This document shows, piece after piece, positions 51,165 to 62,987 of a stretch of 64,000 nucleotides of DNA. Location: positions 43,110 to 107,109 of the forward strand of contig NW_026527267.1 of NCBI RefSeq assembly GCF_022682495.2, written 5' to 3'. The translations under genes were made by a program, and so were the position numbers. The notes beneath the pieces are model-generated. The model was not told where the DNA came from. It saw only the letters and a program-made list of their open reading frames with translations, and searched no databases. Each line of letters starts with the position of its first letter. The first letter of the stretch is position 1. The stretch is from Desmodus rotundus. Taxonomy: Eukaryota > Chordata > Mammalia > Chiroptera > Phyllostomidae.

Positions 51165-53134
51165 CGACCCCCTTACGGATGGAGGAACAGGGGGATCTTC
51201 GCAGTGGGGCGGTCGGGACGGAGGGGTCTGCGCGTCTCCAGCCACTTAGCCCAGTGACCCGCAGCCCGGCCCCAGAGTTCCAAGCTCCATGGAGGCAGGG
51301 GGCCTCTTATCACGGGAAGCAGGTGTCTCGCGGGGCTCCAGGGACGGCGTGGGCACTCTCTAGGCGAGAGAGGGTGCCCGTGCCCCGAGAGAGCCCCGGC
51401 GAGAGCCCGAGGCCTGGCCGCAGAGGCTGCCGTTGCCTCCCCCGGGCTCCTACCATGGGGCCTGGCCCTGCTCTCCCGAGGCCCTGGTTCGCCGCAGGTG
51501 AATGCCTCTTGCAGACGCCAAGGACAGGAGGCCGCCGATTCCCTCACAGAGGTGGGGGTTCGAGCTCTGGGGGACTGAGGTCGCAGCGGTCTCACTCCAT
51601 TTTGGGGTGCTTCTGCACAGACTGGAGGGTTGAAGCGGCTGGGCCCAAGTCTGCCGCCTTGTGGCAGGGTGGGGGCGTTGCAGGCGAAGCAAGGCTCTTA
51701 GCCTCCCAGGCGGGGCACAGGCCAGACTCCCCACCGGAGAACAGGTCCGTGGACGAGGGTCCCGCCCGCCCGCCCGCCCGCCGGGACCCGCTCCACCTGG
51801 CGCGGAACCGTGGCCGGCCCCTCTTCCCGGCCCCAGGTCCCTAGTTCTTCCCTGGCACTCTGCCTCTGCGGGGGTGGGAGAGCTGCTGGGAAGTGTGGTC
51901 CACGGGAAAACGCACGGTCCTCTGGATGGCAGGGAGGGCTTCCGTTAACTCTGACACCAGCCCAGGGACCCTGTGAACCTGGCCTGATATCTCAAGGGGG
52001 GGCGGGGGGGGCACGTTGCCCGGAGGGATGCTTGCGGGGGGGGGGGGGGGGGCCTGCTTGCGCCTGCGCGGCCCCGCCTCTTGGCCCGTAAACCACCCGG
52101 CCGCGGCTCGGACAAAAGCCATCTCCTGGGCGCCTCCCCCCTGTTCTTCCATCCGTAAAGGGGGACCCCTTTACGGATGGAAGAACAGGGGGATCTTCGC
52201 AGTGGCGGGGACGGGACGGAGGGGTCTGCGGGTTTGCCGCCACGAGGGCCAGTTGCTCGCACCCCGGCCCCCTGTGTCCGTGCTCCATGGAGGAGGTGGG
52301 CCGCTTATGGCGGGATGCAGGCGTCCTGCGGGGCTCAAGGGACGGCGTGGGCACTCCCCGGGCGAGAGAGGGCACCCGGGACCCGAGAGAGCACCCGGGA
52401 AAATGCCCCGCCCTGGCCCCCGTGGCTCCAGTGGCCTCCCTAGGCTCCTGCCGTGGGGCCTGGTCCCGCTCACCTGGGCCCAGGTTCTCCGCAGGTGAAT
52501 GCCTTTTGCGGACAGCAAGGACCACAGGCCGCGGATGCCTTCACGGGGAGGGGGGTTCGAGCTCTGTGGGACCCGGGTCCCAGCGGACACAGTCCCTTCT
52601 CGCGAAGTCCAGCCCAGACTTTAGAGAGTAGAAGCGTCTCGGTGCAGGTTTGCCGCCTCGGGGCAGGGTGGGGCCGTTTGAGCCAAGAAAGACTCTCAGC
52701 CCCCCAGGCAGGTCTCAGGCCCGAGTCCCCCCGGGAGACGGGGTCCCTGGGCGTGGGTCCGGCCCGCCCGGGCCCCTGCCCACCAGGCGCGGAACCCTGG
52801 CCCGCCCCTCATCGAGGCCCCGGGGCCCTAGTTCTTCCCTGGCACTCTGCCTCTGCCGGGGTGGGAGACGCGCTGGCAAGTGTGGTCCACGGGAAAAGGA
52901 ACGGACCTCTGGGTGGCGGGCAGAGCTTCCAGTTCCACGGACAGGACCCCAGGGACTCTGTGAAGCGGGCCTGATATGTCCGGGGTGGGGCCCGTTGCCC
53001 CGAGGGAGGCTTCTGGTGGGGCTGCCTGCCCTCTGCCTGCCGGGTCCCGCGTCTTGGCCCGAAACCGGCCAGCGGCGGCTCTGACAAATGCCATCTCCTG
53101 GGGGCCTCCCCCCTGTTCCTCCATCCGTAAGGGG
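51165..53134 (+). repeat. Dimer D27 (1970 bp)
   Basis: B starts at 52164. +348 is A (51513), poly-G is 17 and +570 is C. It appears identical to D28. Confidence 0.95.
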
Positions 53135-55104
53135 CGACCCCCTTACGGATGGAGGAACAGGGGGATCTTCGCAGTGGGGCGGTCGGGACGGAGGGGTCTG
53201 CGCGTCTCCAGCCACTTAGCCCAGTGACCCGCAGCCCGGCCCCAGAGTTCCAAGCTCCATGGAGGCAGGGGGCCTCTTATCACGGGAAGCAGGTGTCTCG
53301 CGGGGCTCCAGGGACGGCGTGGGCACTCTCTAGGCGAGAGAGGGTGCCCGTGCCCCGAGAGAGCCCCGGCGAGAGCCCGAGGCCTGGCCGCAGAGGCTGC
53401 CGTTGCCTCCCCCGGGCTCCTACCATGGGGCCTGGCCCTGCTCTCCCGAGGCCCTGGTTCGCCGCAGGTGAATGCCTCTTGCAGACGCCAAGGACAGGAG
53501 GCCGCCGATTCCCTCACAGAGGTGGGGGTTCGAGCTCTGGGGGACTGAGGTCGCAGCGGTCTCACTCCATTTTGGGGTGCTTCTGCACAGACTGGAGGGT
53601 TGAAGCGGCTGGGCCCAAGTCTGCCGCCTTGTGGCAGGGTGGGGGCGTTGCAGGCGAAGCAAGGCTCTTAGCCTCCCAGGCGGGGCACAGGCCAGACTCC
53701 CCACCGGAGAACAGGTCCGTGGACGAGGGTCCCGCCCGCCCGCCCGCCCGCCGGGACCCGCTCCACCTGGCGCGGAACCGTGGCCGGCCCCTCTTCCCGG
53801 CCCCAGGTCCCTAGTTCTTCCCTGGCACTCTGCCTCTGCGGGGGTGGGAGAGCTGCTGGGAAGTGTGGTCCACGGGAAAACGCACGGTCCTCTGGATGGC
53901 AGGGAGGGCTTCCGTTAACTCTGACACCAGCCCAGGGACCCTGTGAACCTGGCCTGATATCTCAAGGGGGGGCGGGGGGGGCACGTTGCCCGGAGGGATG
54001 CTTGCGGGGGGGGGGGGGGGGGCCTGCTTGCGCCTGCGCGGCCCCGCCTCTTGGCCCGTAAACCACCCGGCCGCGGCTCGGACAAAAGCCATCTCCTGGG
54101 CGCCTCCCCCCTGTTCTTCCATCCGTAAAGGGGGACCCCTTTACGGATGGAAGAACAGGGGGATCTTCGCAGTGGCGGGGACGGGACGGAGGGGTCTGCG
54201 GGTTTGCCGCCACGAGGGCCAGTTGCTCGCACCCCGGCCCCCTGTGTCCGTGCTCCATGGAGGAGGTGGGCCGCTTATGGCGGGATGCAGGCGTCCTGCG
54301 GGGCTCAAGGGACGGCGTGGGCACTCCCCGGGCGAGAGAGGGCACCCGGGACCCGAGAGAGCACCCGGGAAAATGCCCCGCCCTGGCCCCCGTGGCTCCA
54401 GTGGCCTCCCTAGGCTCCTGCCGTGGGGCCTGGTCCCGCTCACCTGGGCCCAGGTTCTCCGCAGGTGAATGCCTTTTGCGGACAGCAAGGACCACAGGCC
54501 GCGGATGCCTTCACGGGGAGGGGGGTTCGAGCTCTGTGGGACCCGGGTCCCAGCGGACACAGTCCCTTCTCGCGAAGTCCAGCCCAGACTTTAGAGAGTA
54601 GAAGCGTCTCGGTGCAGGTTTGCCGCCTCGGGGCAGGGTGGGGCCGTTTGAGCCAAGAAAGACTCTCAGCCCCCCAGGCAGGTCTCAGGCCCGAGTCCCC
54701 CCGGGAGACGGGGTCCCTGGGCGTGGGTCCGGCCCGCCCGGGCCCCTGCCCACCAGGCGCGGAACCCTGGCCCGCCCCTCATCGAGGCCCCGGGGCCCTA
54801 GTTCTTCCCTGGCACTCTGCCTCTGCCGGGGTGGGAGACGCGCTGGCAAGTGTGGTCCACGGGAAAAGGAACGGACCTCTGGGTGGCGGGCAGAGCTTCC
54901 AGTTCCACGGACAGGACCCCAGGGACTCTGTGAAGCGGGCCTGATATGTCCGGGGTGGGGCCCGTTGCCCCGAGGGAGGCTTCTGGTGGGGCTGCCTGCC
55001 CTCTGCCTGCCGGGTCCCGCGTCTTGGCCCGAAACCGGCCAGCGGCGGCTCTGACAAATGCCATCTCCTGGGGGCCTCCCCCCTGTTCCTCCATCCGTAA
55101 GGGG
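53135..55104 (+). repeat. Dimer D28 (1970 bp)
   Basis: B starts at 54134. +348 is A (53483), poly-G is 17 and +570 is C. D27 and D28 are a very recent tandem duplication, matching even in homopolymer length. Confidence 0.95.
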
Positions 55105-57073
55105 CGACCCCCTTACGGATGGAGGAACAGGGGGATCTTCGCAGTGGGGCGGTCGGGACGGAGGGGTCTGCGCGTCTCCAGCCACTTAGCCCAGTGACCC
55201 GCAGCCCGGCCCCAGAGTTCCAAGCTCCATGGAGGCAGGGGGCCTCTTATCACGGGAAGCAGGTGTCTCGCGGGGCTCCAGGGACGGCGTGGGCACTCTC
55301 TAGGCGAGAGAGGGTGCCCGTGCCCCGAGAGAGCCCCGGCGAGAGCCCGAGGCCTGGCCGCAGAGGCTGCCGTTGCCTCCCCCGGGCTCCTACCATGGGG
55401 CCTGGCCCTGCTCTCCCGAGGCCCTGGTTCGCCGCAGGTGAATGCCTCTTGCGGACGCCAAGGACAGGAGGCCGCCGATTCCCTCACAGAGGTGGGGGTT
55501 CGAGCTCTGGGGGACTGAGGTCGCAGCGGTCTCACTCCATTTTGGGGTGCTTCTGCACAGACTGGAGGGTTGAAGCGGCTGGGCCCAAGTCTGCCGCCTT
55601 GTGGCAGGGTGGGGGCGTTGCAGGCGAAGCAAGGCTCTTAGCCTCCCAGGCGGGGCACAGGCCAGACTCCCCACAGGAGAACAGGTCGGTGGACGAGGGT
55701 CCCGCCCGCCCGCCCGCCCGCCGGGACCCGCTCCACCTGGCGCGGAACCGTGGCCGGCCCCTCTTCCCGGCCCCAGGTCCCTAGTTCTTCCCTGGCACTC
55801 TGCCTCTGCGGGGGTGGGAGAGCTGCTGGGAAGTGTGGTCCACGGGAAAACGCACGGTCCTCTGGATGGCAGGGAGGGCTTCCGTTAACTCTGACACCAG
55901 CCCAGGGACCCTGTGAACCTGGCCTGATATCTCAAGGGGGGGCGGGGGGGGGCACGTTGCCCGGAGGGATGCTTGCGGGGGGGGGGGGGGGCCTGCTTGC
56001 GCCTGCGCGGCCCCGCCTCTTGGCCCGTAAACCACCCGGCCGCGGCTCGGACAAAAGCCATCTCCTGGGCGCCTCCCCCCTGTTCTTCCATCCGTAAAGG
56101 GGGACCCCTTTACGGATGGAAGAACAGGGGGATCTTCGCAGTGGCGGGGACGGGACGGAGGGGTCTGCGGGTTTGCCGCCACGAGGGCCAGTTGCTCGCA
56201 CCCCGGCCCCCTGTGTCCGTGCTCCATGGAGGAGGTGGGCCGCTTATGGCGGGATGCAGGCGTCCTGCGGGGCTCAAGGGACGGCGTGGGCACTCCCCGG
56301 GCGAGAGAGGGCACCCGGGACCCGAGAGAGCACCCGGGAAAATGCCCCGCCCTGGCCCCCGTGGCTCCAGTGGCCTCCCTAGGCTCCTGCCGTGGGGCCT
56401 GGTCCCGCTCACCTGGGCCCAGGTTCTCCGCAGGTGAATGCCTTTTGCGGACAGCAAGGACCACAGGCCGCGGATGCCTTCACGGGGAGGGGGGTTCGAG
56501 CTCTGTGGGACCCGGGTCCCAGCGGACACAGTCCCTTCTCGCGAAGTCCAGCCCAGACTTTAGAGAGTAGAAGCGTCTCGGTGCAGGTTTGCCGCCTCGG
56601 GGCAGGGTGGGGCCGTTTGAGCCAAGAAAGACTCTCAGCCCCCCAGGCAGGTCTCAGGCCCGAGTCCCCCCGGGAGACGGGGTCCCTGGGCGTGGGTCCG
56701 GCCCGCCCGGGCCCCTGCCCACCAGGCGCGGAACCCTGGCCCGCCCCTCATCGAGGCCCCGGGGCCCTAGTTCTTCCCTGGCACTCTGCCTCTGCCGGGG
56801 TGGGAGACGCGCTGGCAAGTGTGGTCCACGGGAAAAGGAACGGACCTCTGGGTGGCGGGCAGAGCTTCCAGTTCCACGGACAGGACCCCAGGGACTCTGT
56901 GAAGCGGGCCTGATATGTCCGGGGTGGGGCCCGTTGCCCCGAGGGAGGCTTCTGGTGGGGCTGCCTGCCCTCTGCCTGCCGGGTCCCGCGTCTTGGCCCG
57001 AAACCGGCCAGCGGCGGCTCTGACAAATGCCATCTCCTGGGGGCCTCCCCCCTGTTCCTCCATCCGTAAGGGG
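55105..57073 (+). repeat. Dimer D29 (1969 bp)
   Basis: B starts at 56103. The run after the cytosine is G9 (55944-55952), poly-G is 15 and +570 is A. A private C to G lies at 55688. Confidence 0.95.
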
Positions 57074-59043
57074 CGACCCCCTTACGGATGGAGGAACAGG
57101 GGGATCTTCGCAGTGGGGCGGTCGGGACGGAGGGGTCTGCGCGTCTCCAGCCACTTAGCCCAGTGACCCGCAGCCCGGCCCCAGAGTTCCAAGCTCCATG
57201 GAGGCAGGGGGCCTCTTATCACGGGAAGCAGGTGTCTCGCGGGGCTCCAGGGACGGCGTGGGCACTCTCTAGGCGAGAGAGGGTGCCCGTGCCCCGAGAG
57301 AGCCCCGGCGAGAGCCCGAGGCCTGGCCGCAGAGGCTGCCGTTGCCTCCCCCGGGCTCCTACCATGGGGCCTGGCCCTGCGCTCCCGAGGCCCTGGTTCG
57401 CCGCAGGTGAATGCCTCTTGCGGACGCCAAGGACAGGAGGCCGCCGATTCCCTCACAGAGGTGGGGGTTCGAGCTCTGGGGGACTGAGGTCGCAGCGGTC
57501 TCACTCCATTTTGGGGTGCTTCTGCACAGACTGGAGGGTTGAAGCGGCTGGGCCCAAGTCTGCCGCCTTGTGGCAGGGTGGGGGCGTTGCAGGCGAAGCA
57601 AGGCTCTTAGCCTCCCAGGCGGGGCACAGGCCAGACTCCCCACCGGAGAACAGGTCCGTGGACGAGGGTCCCGCCCGCCCGCCCGCCCGCCGGGACCCGC
57701 TCCACCTGGCGCGGAACCGTGGCCGGCCCCTCTTCCCGGCCCCAGGTCCCTAGTTCTTCCCTGGCACTCTGCCTCTGCGGGGGTGGGAGAGCTGCTGGGA
57801 AGTGTGGTCCACGGGAAAACGCACGGTCCTCTGGATGGCAGGGAGGGCTTCCGTTAACTCTGACACCAGCCCAGGGACCCTGTGAACCTGGCCTGATATC
57901 TCAAGGGGGGGCGGGGGGGGCACGTTGCCCGGAGGGATGCTTGCGGGGGGGGGGGGGGGGGCCTGCTTGCGCCTGCGCGGCCCCGCCTCTTGGCCCGTAA
58001 ACCACCCGGCCGCGGCTCGGACAAAAGCCATCTCCTGGGCGCCTCCCCCCTGTTCTTCCATCCGTAAAGGGGGACCCCTTTACGGATGGAAGAACAGGGG
58101 GATCTTCGCAGTGGCGGGGACGGGACGGAGGGGTCTGCGGGTTTGCCGCCACGAGGGCCAGTTGCTCGCACCCCGGCCCCCTGTGTCCGTGCTCCATGGA
58201 GGAGGTGGGCCGCTTATGGCGGGATGCAGGCGTCCTGCGGGGCTCAAGGGACGGCGTGGGCACTCCCCGGGCGAGAGAGGGCACCCGGGACCCGAGAGAG
58301 CACCCGGGAAAATGCCCCGCCCTGGCCCCCGTGGCTCCAGTGGCCTCCCTAGGCTCCTGCCGTGGGGCCTGGTCCCGCTCACCTGGGCCCAGGTTCTCCG
58401 CAGGTGAATGCCTTTTGCGGACAGCAAGGACCACAGGCCGCGGATGCCTTCACGGGGAGGGGGGTTCGAGCTCTGTGGGACCCGGGTCCCAGCGGACACA
58501 GTCCCTTCTCGCGAAGTCCAGCCCAGACTTTAGAGAGTAGAAGCGTCTCGGTGCAGGTTTGCCGCCTCGGGGCAGGGTGGGGCCGTTTGAGCCAAGAAAG
58601 ACTCTCAGCCCCCCAGGCAGGTCTCAGGCCCGAGTCCCCCCGGGAGACGGGGTCCCTGGGCGTGGGTCCGGCCCGCCCGGGCCCCTGCCCACCAGGCGCG
58701 GAACCCTGGCCCGCCCCTCATCGAGGCCCCGGGGCCCTAGTTCTTCCCTGGCACTCTGCCTCTGCCGGGGTGGGAGACGCGCTGGCAAGTGTGGTCCACG
58801 GGAAAAGGAACGGACCTCTGGGTGGCGGGCAGAGCTTCCAGTTCCACGGACAGGACCCCAGGGACTCTGTGAAGCGGGCCTGATATGTCCGGGGTGGGGC
58901 CCGTTGCCCCGAGGGAGGCTTCTGGTGGGGCTGCCTGCCCTCTGCCTGCCGGGTCCCGCGTCTTGGCCCGAAACCGGCCAGCGGCGGCTCTGACAAATGC
59001 CATCTCCTGGGGGCCTCCCCCCTGTTCCTCCATCCGTAAGGGG
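57074..59043 (+). repeat. Dimer D30 (1970 bp)
   Basis: B starts at 58073. +307 is G (57381), poly-G is 17 and +570 is C. Confidence 0.95.
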
Positions 59044-61014
59044 CGACCCCCTTACGGATGGAGGAACAGGGGGATCTTCGCAGTGGGGCGGTCGGGACGG
59101 AGGGGTCTGCGCGTCTCCAGCCACTTAGCCCAGTGACCCGCAGCCCGGCCCCAGAGTTCCAAGCTCCATGGAGGCAGGGGGCCTCTTATCACGGGAAGCA
59201 GGTGTCTCGCGGGGCTCCAGGGACGGCGTGGGCACTCTCTAGGCGAGAGAGGGTGCCCGTGCCCCGAGAGAGCCCCGGCGAGAGCCCGAGGCCTGGCCGC
59301 AGAGGCTGCCGTTGCCTCCCCCGGGCTCCTACCATGGGGCCTGGCCCTGCGCTCCCGAGGCCCTGGTTCGCCGCAGGTGAATGCCTCTTGCGGACGCCAA
59401 GGACAGGAGGCCGCCGATTCCCTCACAGAGGTGGGGGTTCGAGCTCTGGGGGACTGAGGTCGCAGCGGTCTCACTCCATTTTGGGGTGCTTCTGCACAGA
59501 CTGGAGGGTTGAAGCGGCTGGGCCCAAGTCTGCCGCCTTGTGGCAGGGTGGGGGCGTTGCAGGCGAAGCAAGGCTCTTAGCCTCCCAGGCGGGGCACAGG
59601 CCAGACTCCCCACCGGAGAACAGGTCCGTGGACGAGGGTCCCGCCCGCCCGCCCGCCCGCCGGGACCCGCTCCACCTGGCGCGGAACCGTGGCCGGCCCC
59701 TCTTCCCGGCCCCAGGTCCCTAGTTCTTCCCTGGCACTCTGCCTCTGCGGGGGTGGGAGAGCTGCTGGGAAGTGTGGTCCACGGGAAAACGCACGGTCCT
59801 CTGGATGGCAGGGAGGGCTTCCGTTAACTCTGACACCAGCCCAGGGACCCTGTGAACCTGGCCTGATATCTCAAGGGGGGGCGGGGGGGGCACGTTGCCC
59901 GGAGGGATGCTTGCGGGGGGGGGGGGGGGGGCCCTGCTTGCGCCTGCGCGGCCCCGCCTCTTGGCCCGTAAACCACCCGGCCGCGGCTCGGACAAAAGCC
60001 ATCTCCTGGGCGCCTCCCCCCTGTTCTTCCATCCGTAAAGGGGGACCCCTTTACGGATGGAAGAACAGGGGGATCTTCGCAGTGGCGGGGACGGGACGGA
60101 GGGGTCTGCGGGTTTGCCGCCACGAGGGCCAGTTGCTCGCACCCCGGCCCCCTGTGTCCGTGCTCCATGGAGGAGGTGGGCCGCTTATGGCGGGATGCAG
60201 GCGTCCTGCGGGGCTCAAGGGACGGCGTGGGCACTCCCCGGGCGAGAGAGGGCACCCGGGACCCGAGAGAGCACCCGGGAAAATGCCCCGCCCTGGCCCC
60301 CGTGGCTCCAGTGGCCTCCCTAGGCTCCTGCCGTGGGGCCTGGTCCCGCTCACCTGGGCCCAGGTTCTCCGCAGGTGAATGCCTTTTGCGGACAGCAAGG
60401 ACCACAGGCCGCGGATGCCTTCACGGGGAGGGGGGTTCGAGCTCTGTGGGACCCGGGTCCCAGCGGACACAGTCCCTTCTCGCGAAGTCCAGCCCAGACT
60501 TTAGAGAGTAGAAGCGTCTCGGTGCAGGTTTGCCGCCTCGGGGCAGGGTGGGGCCGTTTGAGCCAAGAAAGACTCTCAGCCCCCCAGGCAGGTCTCAGGC
60601 CCGAGTCCCCCCGGGAGACGGGGTCCCTGGGCGTGGGTCCGGCCCGCCCGGGCCCCTGCCCACCAGGCGCGGAACCCTGGCCCGCCCCTCATCGAGGCCC
60701 CGGGGCCCTAGTTCTTCCCTGGCACTCTGCCTCTGCCGGGGTGGGAGACGCGCTGGCAAGTGTGGTCCACGGGAAAAGGAACGGACCTCTGGGTGGCGGG
60801 CAGAGCTTCCAGTTCCACGGACAGGACCCCAGGGACTCTGTGAAGCGGGCCTGATATGTCCGGGGTGGGGCCCGTTGCCCCGAGGGAGGCTTCTGGTGGG
60901 GCTGCCTGCCCTCTGCCTGCCGGGTCCCGCGTCTTGGCCCGAAACCGGCCAGCGGCGGCTCTGACAAATGCCATCTCCTGGGGGCCTCCCCCCTGTTCCT
61001 CCATCCGTAAGGGG
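59044..61014 (+). repeat. Dimer D31 (1971 bp)
   Basis: B starts at 60044. +307 is G (59351) and +570 is C. Poly-G is 17 followed by CCC. Confidence 0.95.
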
Positions 61015-62987
61015 CGACCCCCTTACGGATGGAGGAACAGGGGGATCTTCGCAGTGGGGCGGTCGGGACGGAGGGGTCTGCGCGTCTCCAGCCACTTAGC
61101 CCAGTGACCCGCAGCCCGGCCCCAGAGTTCCAAGCTCCATGGAGGCAGGGGGCCTCTTATCACGGGAAGCAGGTGTCTCGCGGGGCTCCAGGGACGGCGT
61201 GGGCACTCTCTAGGCGAGAGAGGGTGCCCGTGCCCCGAGAGAGCCCCGGCGAGAGCCCGAGGCCTGGCCGCAGAGGCTGCCGTTGCCTCCCCCGGGCTCC
61301 TACCATGGGGCCTGGCCCTGCGCTCCCGAGGCCCTGGTTCGCCGCAGGTGAATGCCTCTTGCGGACGCCAAGGACAGGAGGCCGCCGATTCCCTCACAGA
61401 GGTGGGGGTTCGAGCTCTGGGGGACTGAGGTCGCAGCGGTCTCACTCCATTTTGGGGTGCTTCTGCACAGACTGGAGGGTTGAAGCGGCTGGGCCCAAGT
61501 CTGCCGCCTTGTGGCAGGGTGGGGGCGTTGCAGGCGAAGCAAGGCTCTTAGCCTCCCAGGCGGGGCACAGGCCAGACTCCCCACCGGAGAACAGGTCCGT
61601 GGACGAGGGTCCCGCCCGCCCGCCCGCCCGCCGGGACCCGCTCCACCTGGCGCGGAACCGTGGCCGGCCCCTCTTCCCGGCCCCAGGTCCCTAGTTCTTC
61701 CCTGGCACTCTGCCTCTGCGGGGGTGGGAGAGCTGCTGGGAAGTGTGGTCCACGGGAAAACGCACGGTCCTCTGGATGGCAGGGAGGGCTTCCGTTAACT
61801 CTGACACCAGCCCAGGGACCCTGTGAACCTGGCCTGATATCTCAAGGGGGGGCGGGGGGGGCACGTTGCCCGGAGGGATGCTTGCGGGGGGGGGGGGGGG
61901 GGGGCCCTGCTTGCGCCTGCGCGGCCCCGCCTCTTGGCCCGTAAACCACCCGGCCGCGGCTCGGACAAAAGCCATCTCCTGGGCGCCTCCCCCCTGTTCT
62001 TCCATCCGTAAAGGGGGACCCCTTTACGGATGGAAGAACAGGGGGATCTTCGCAGTGGCGGGGACGGGACGGAGGGGTCTGCGGGTTTGCCGCCACGAGG
62101 GCCAGTTGCTCGCACCCCGGCCCCCTGTGTCCGTGCTCCATGGAGGAGGTGGGCCGCTTATGGCGGGATGCAGGCGTCCTGCGGGGCTCAAGGGACGGCG
62201 TGGGCACTCCCCGGGCGAGAGAGGGCACCCGGGACCCGAGAGAGCACCCGGGAAAATGCCCCGCCCTGGCCCCCGTGGCTCCAGTGGCCTCCCTAGGCTC
62301 CTGCCGTGGGGCCTGGTCCCGCTCACCTGGGCCCAGGTTCTCCGCAGGTGAATGCCTTTTGCGGACAGCAAGGACCACAGGCCGCGGATGCCTTCACGGG
62401 GAGGGGGGTTCGAGCTCTGTGGGACCCGGGTCCCAGCGGACACAGTCCCTTCTCGCGAAGTCCAGCCCAGACTTTAGAGAGTAGAAGCGTCTCGGTGCAG
62501 GTTTGCCGCCTCGGGGCAGGGTGGGGCCGTTTGAGCCAAGAAAGACTCTCAGCCCCCCAGGCAGGTCTCAGGCCCGAGTCCCCCCGGGAGACGGGGTCCC
62601 TGGGCGTGGGTCCGGCCCGCCCGGGCCCCTGCCCACCAGGCGCGGAACCCTGGCCCGCCCCTCATCGAGGCCCCGGGGCCCTAGTTCTTCCCTGGCACTC
62701 TGCCTCTGCCGGGGTGGGAGACGCGCTGGCAAGTGTGGTCCACGGGAAAAGGAACGGACCTCTGGGTGGCGGGCAGAGCTTCCAGTTCCACGGACAGGAC
62801 CCCAGGGACTCTGTGAAGCGGGCCTGATATGTCCGGGGTGGGGCCCGTTGCCCCGAGGGAGGCTTCTGGTGGGGCTGCCTGCCCTCTGCCTGCCGGGTCC
62901 CGCGTCTTGGCCCGAAACCGGCCAGCGGCGGCTCTGACAAATGCCATCTCCTGGGGGCCTCCCCCCTGTTCCTCCATCCGTAAGGGG
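61015..62987 (+). repeat. Dimer D32 (1973 bp)
   Basis: B starts at 62017. +307 is G (61322) and +570 is C. Poly-G is 19 followed by CCC. Confidence 0.95.
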
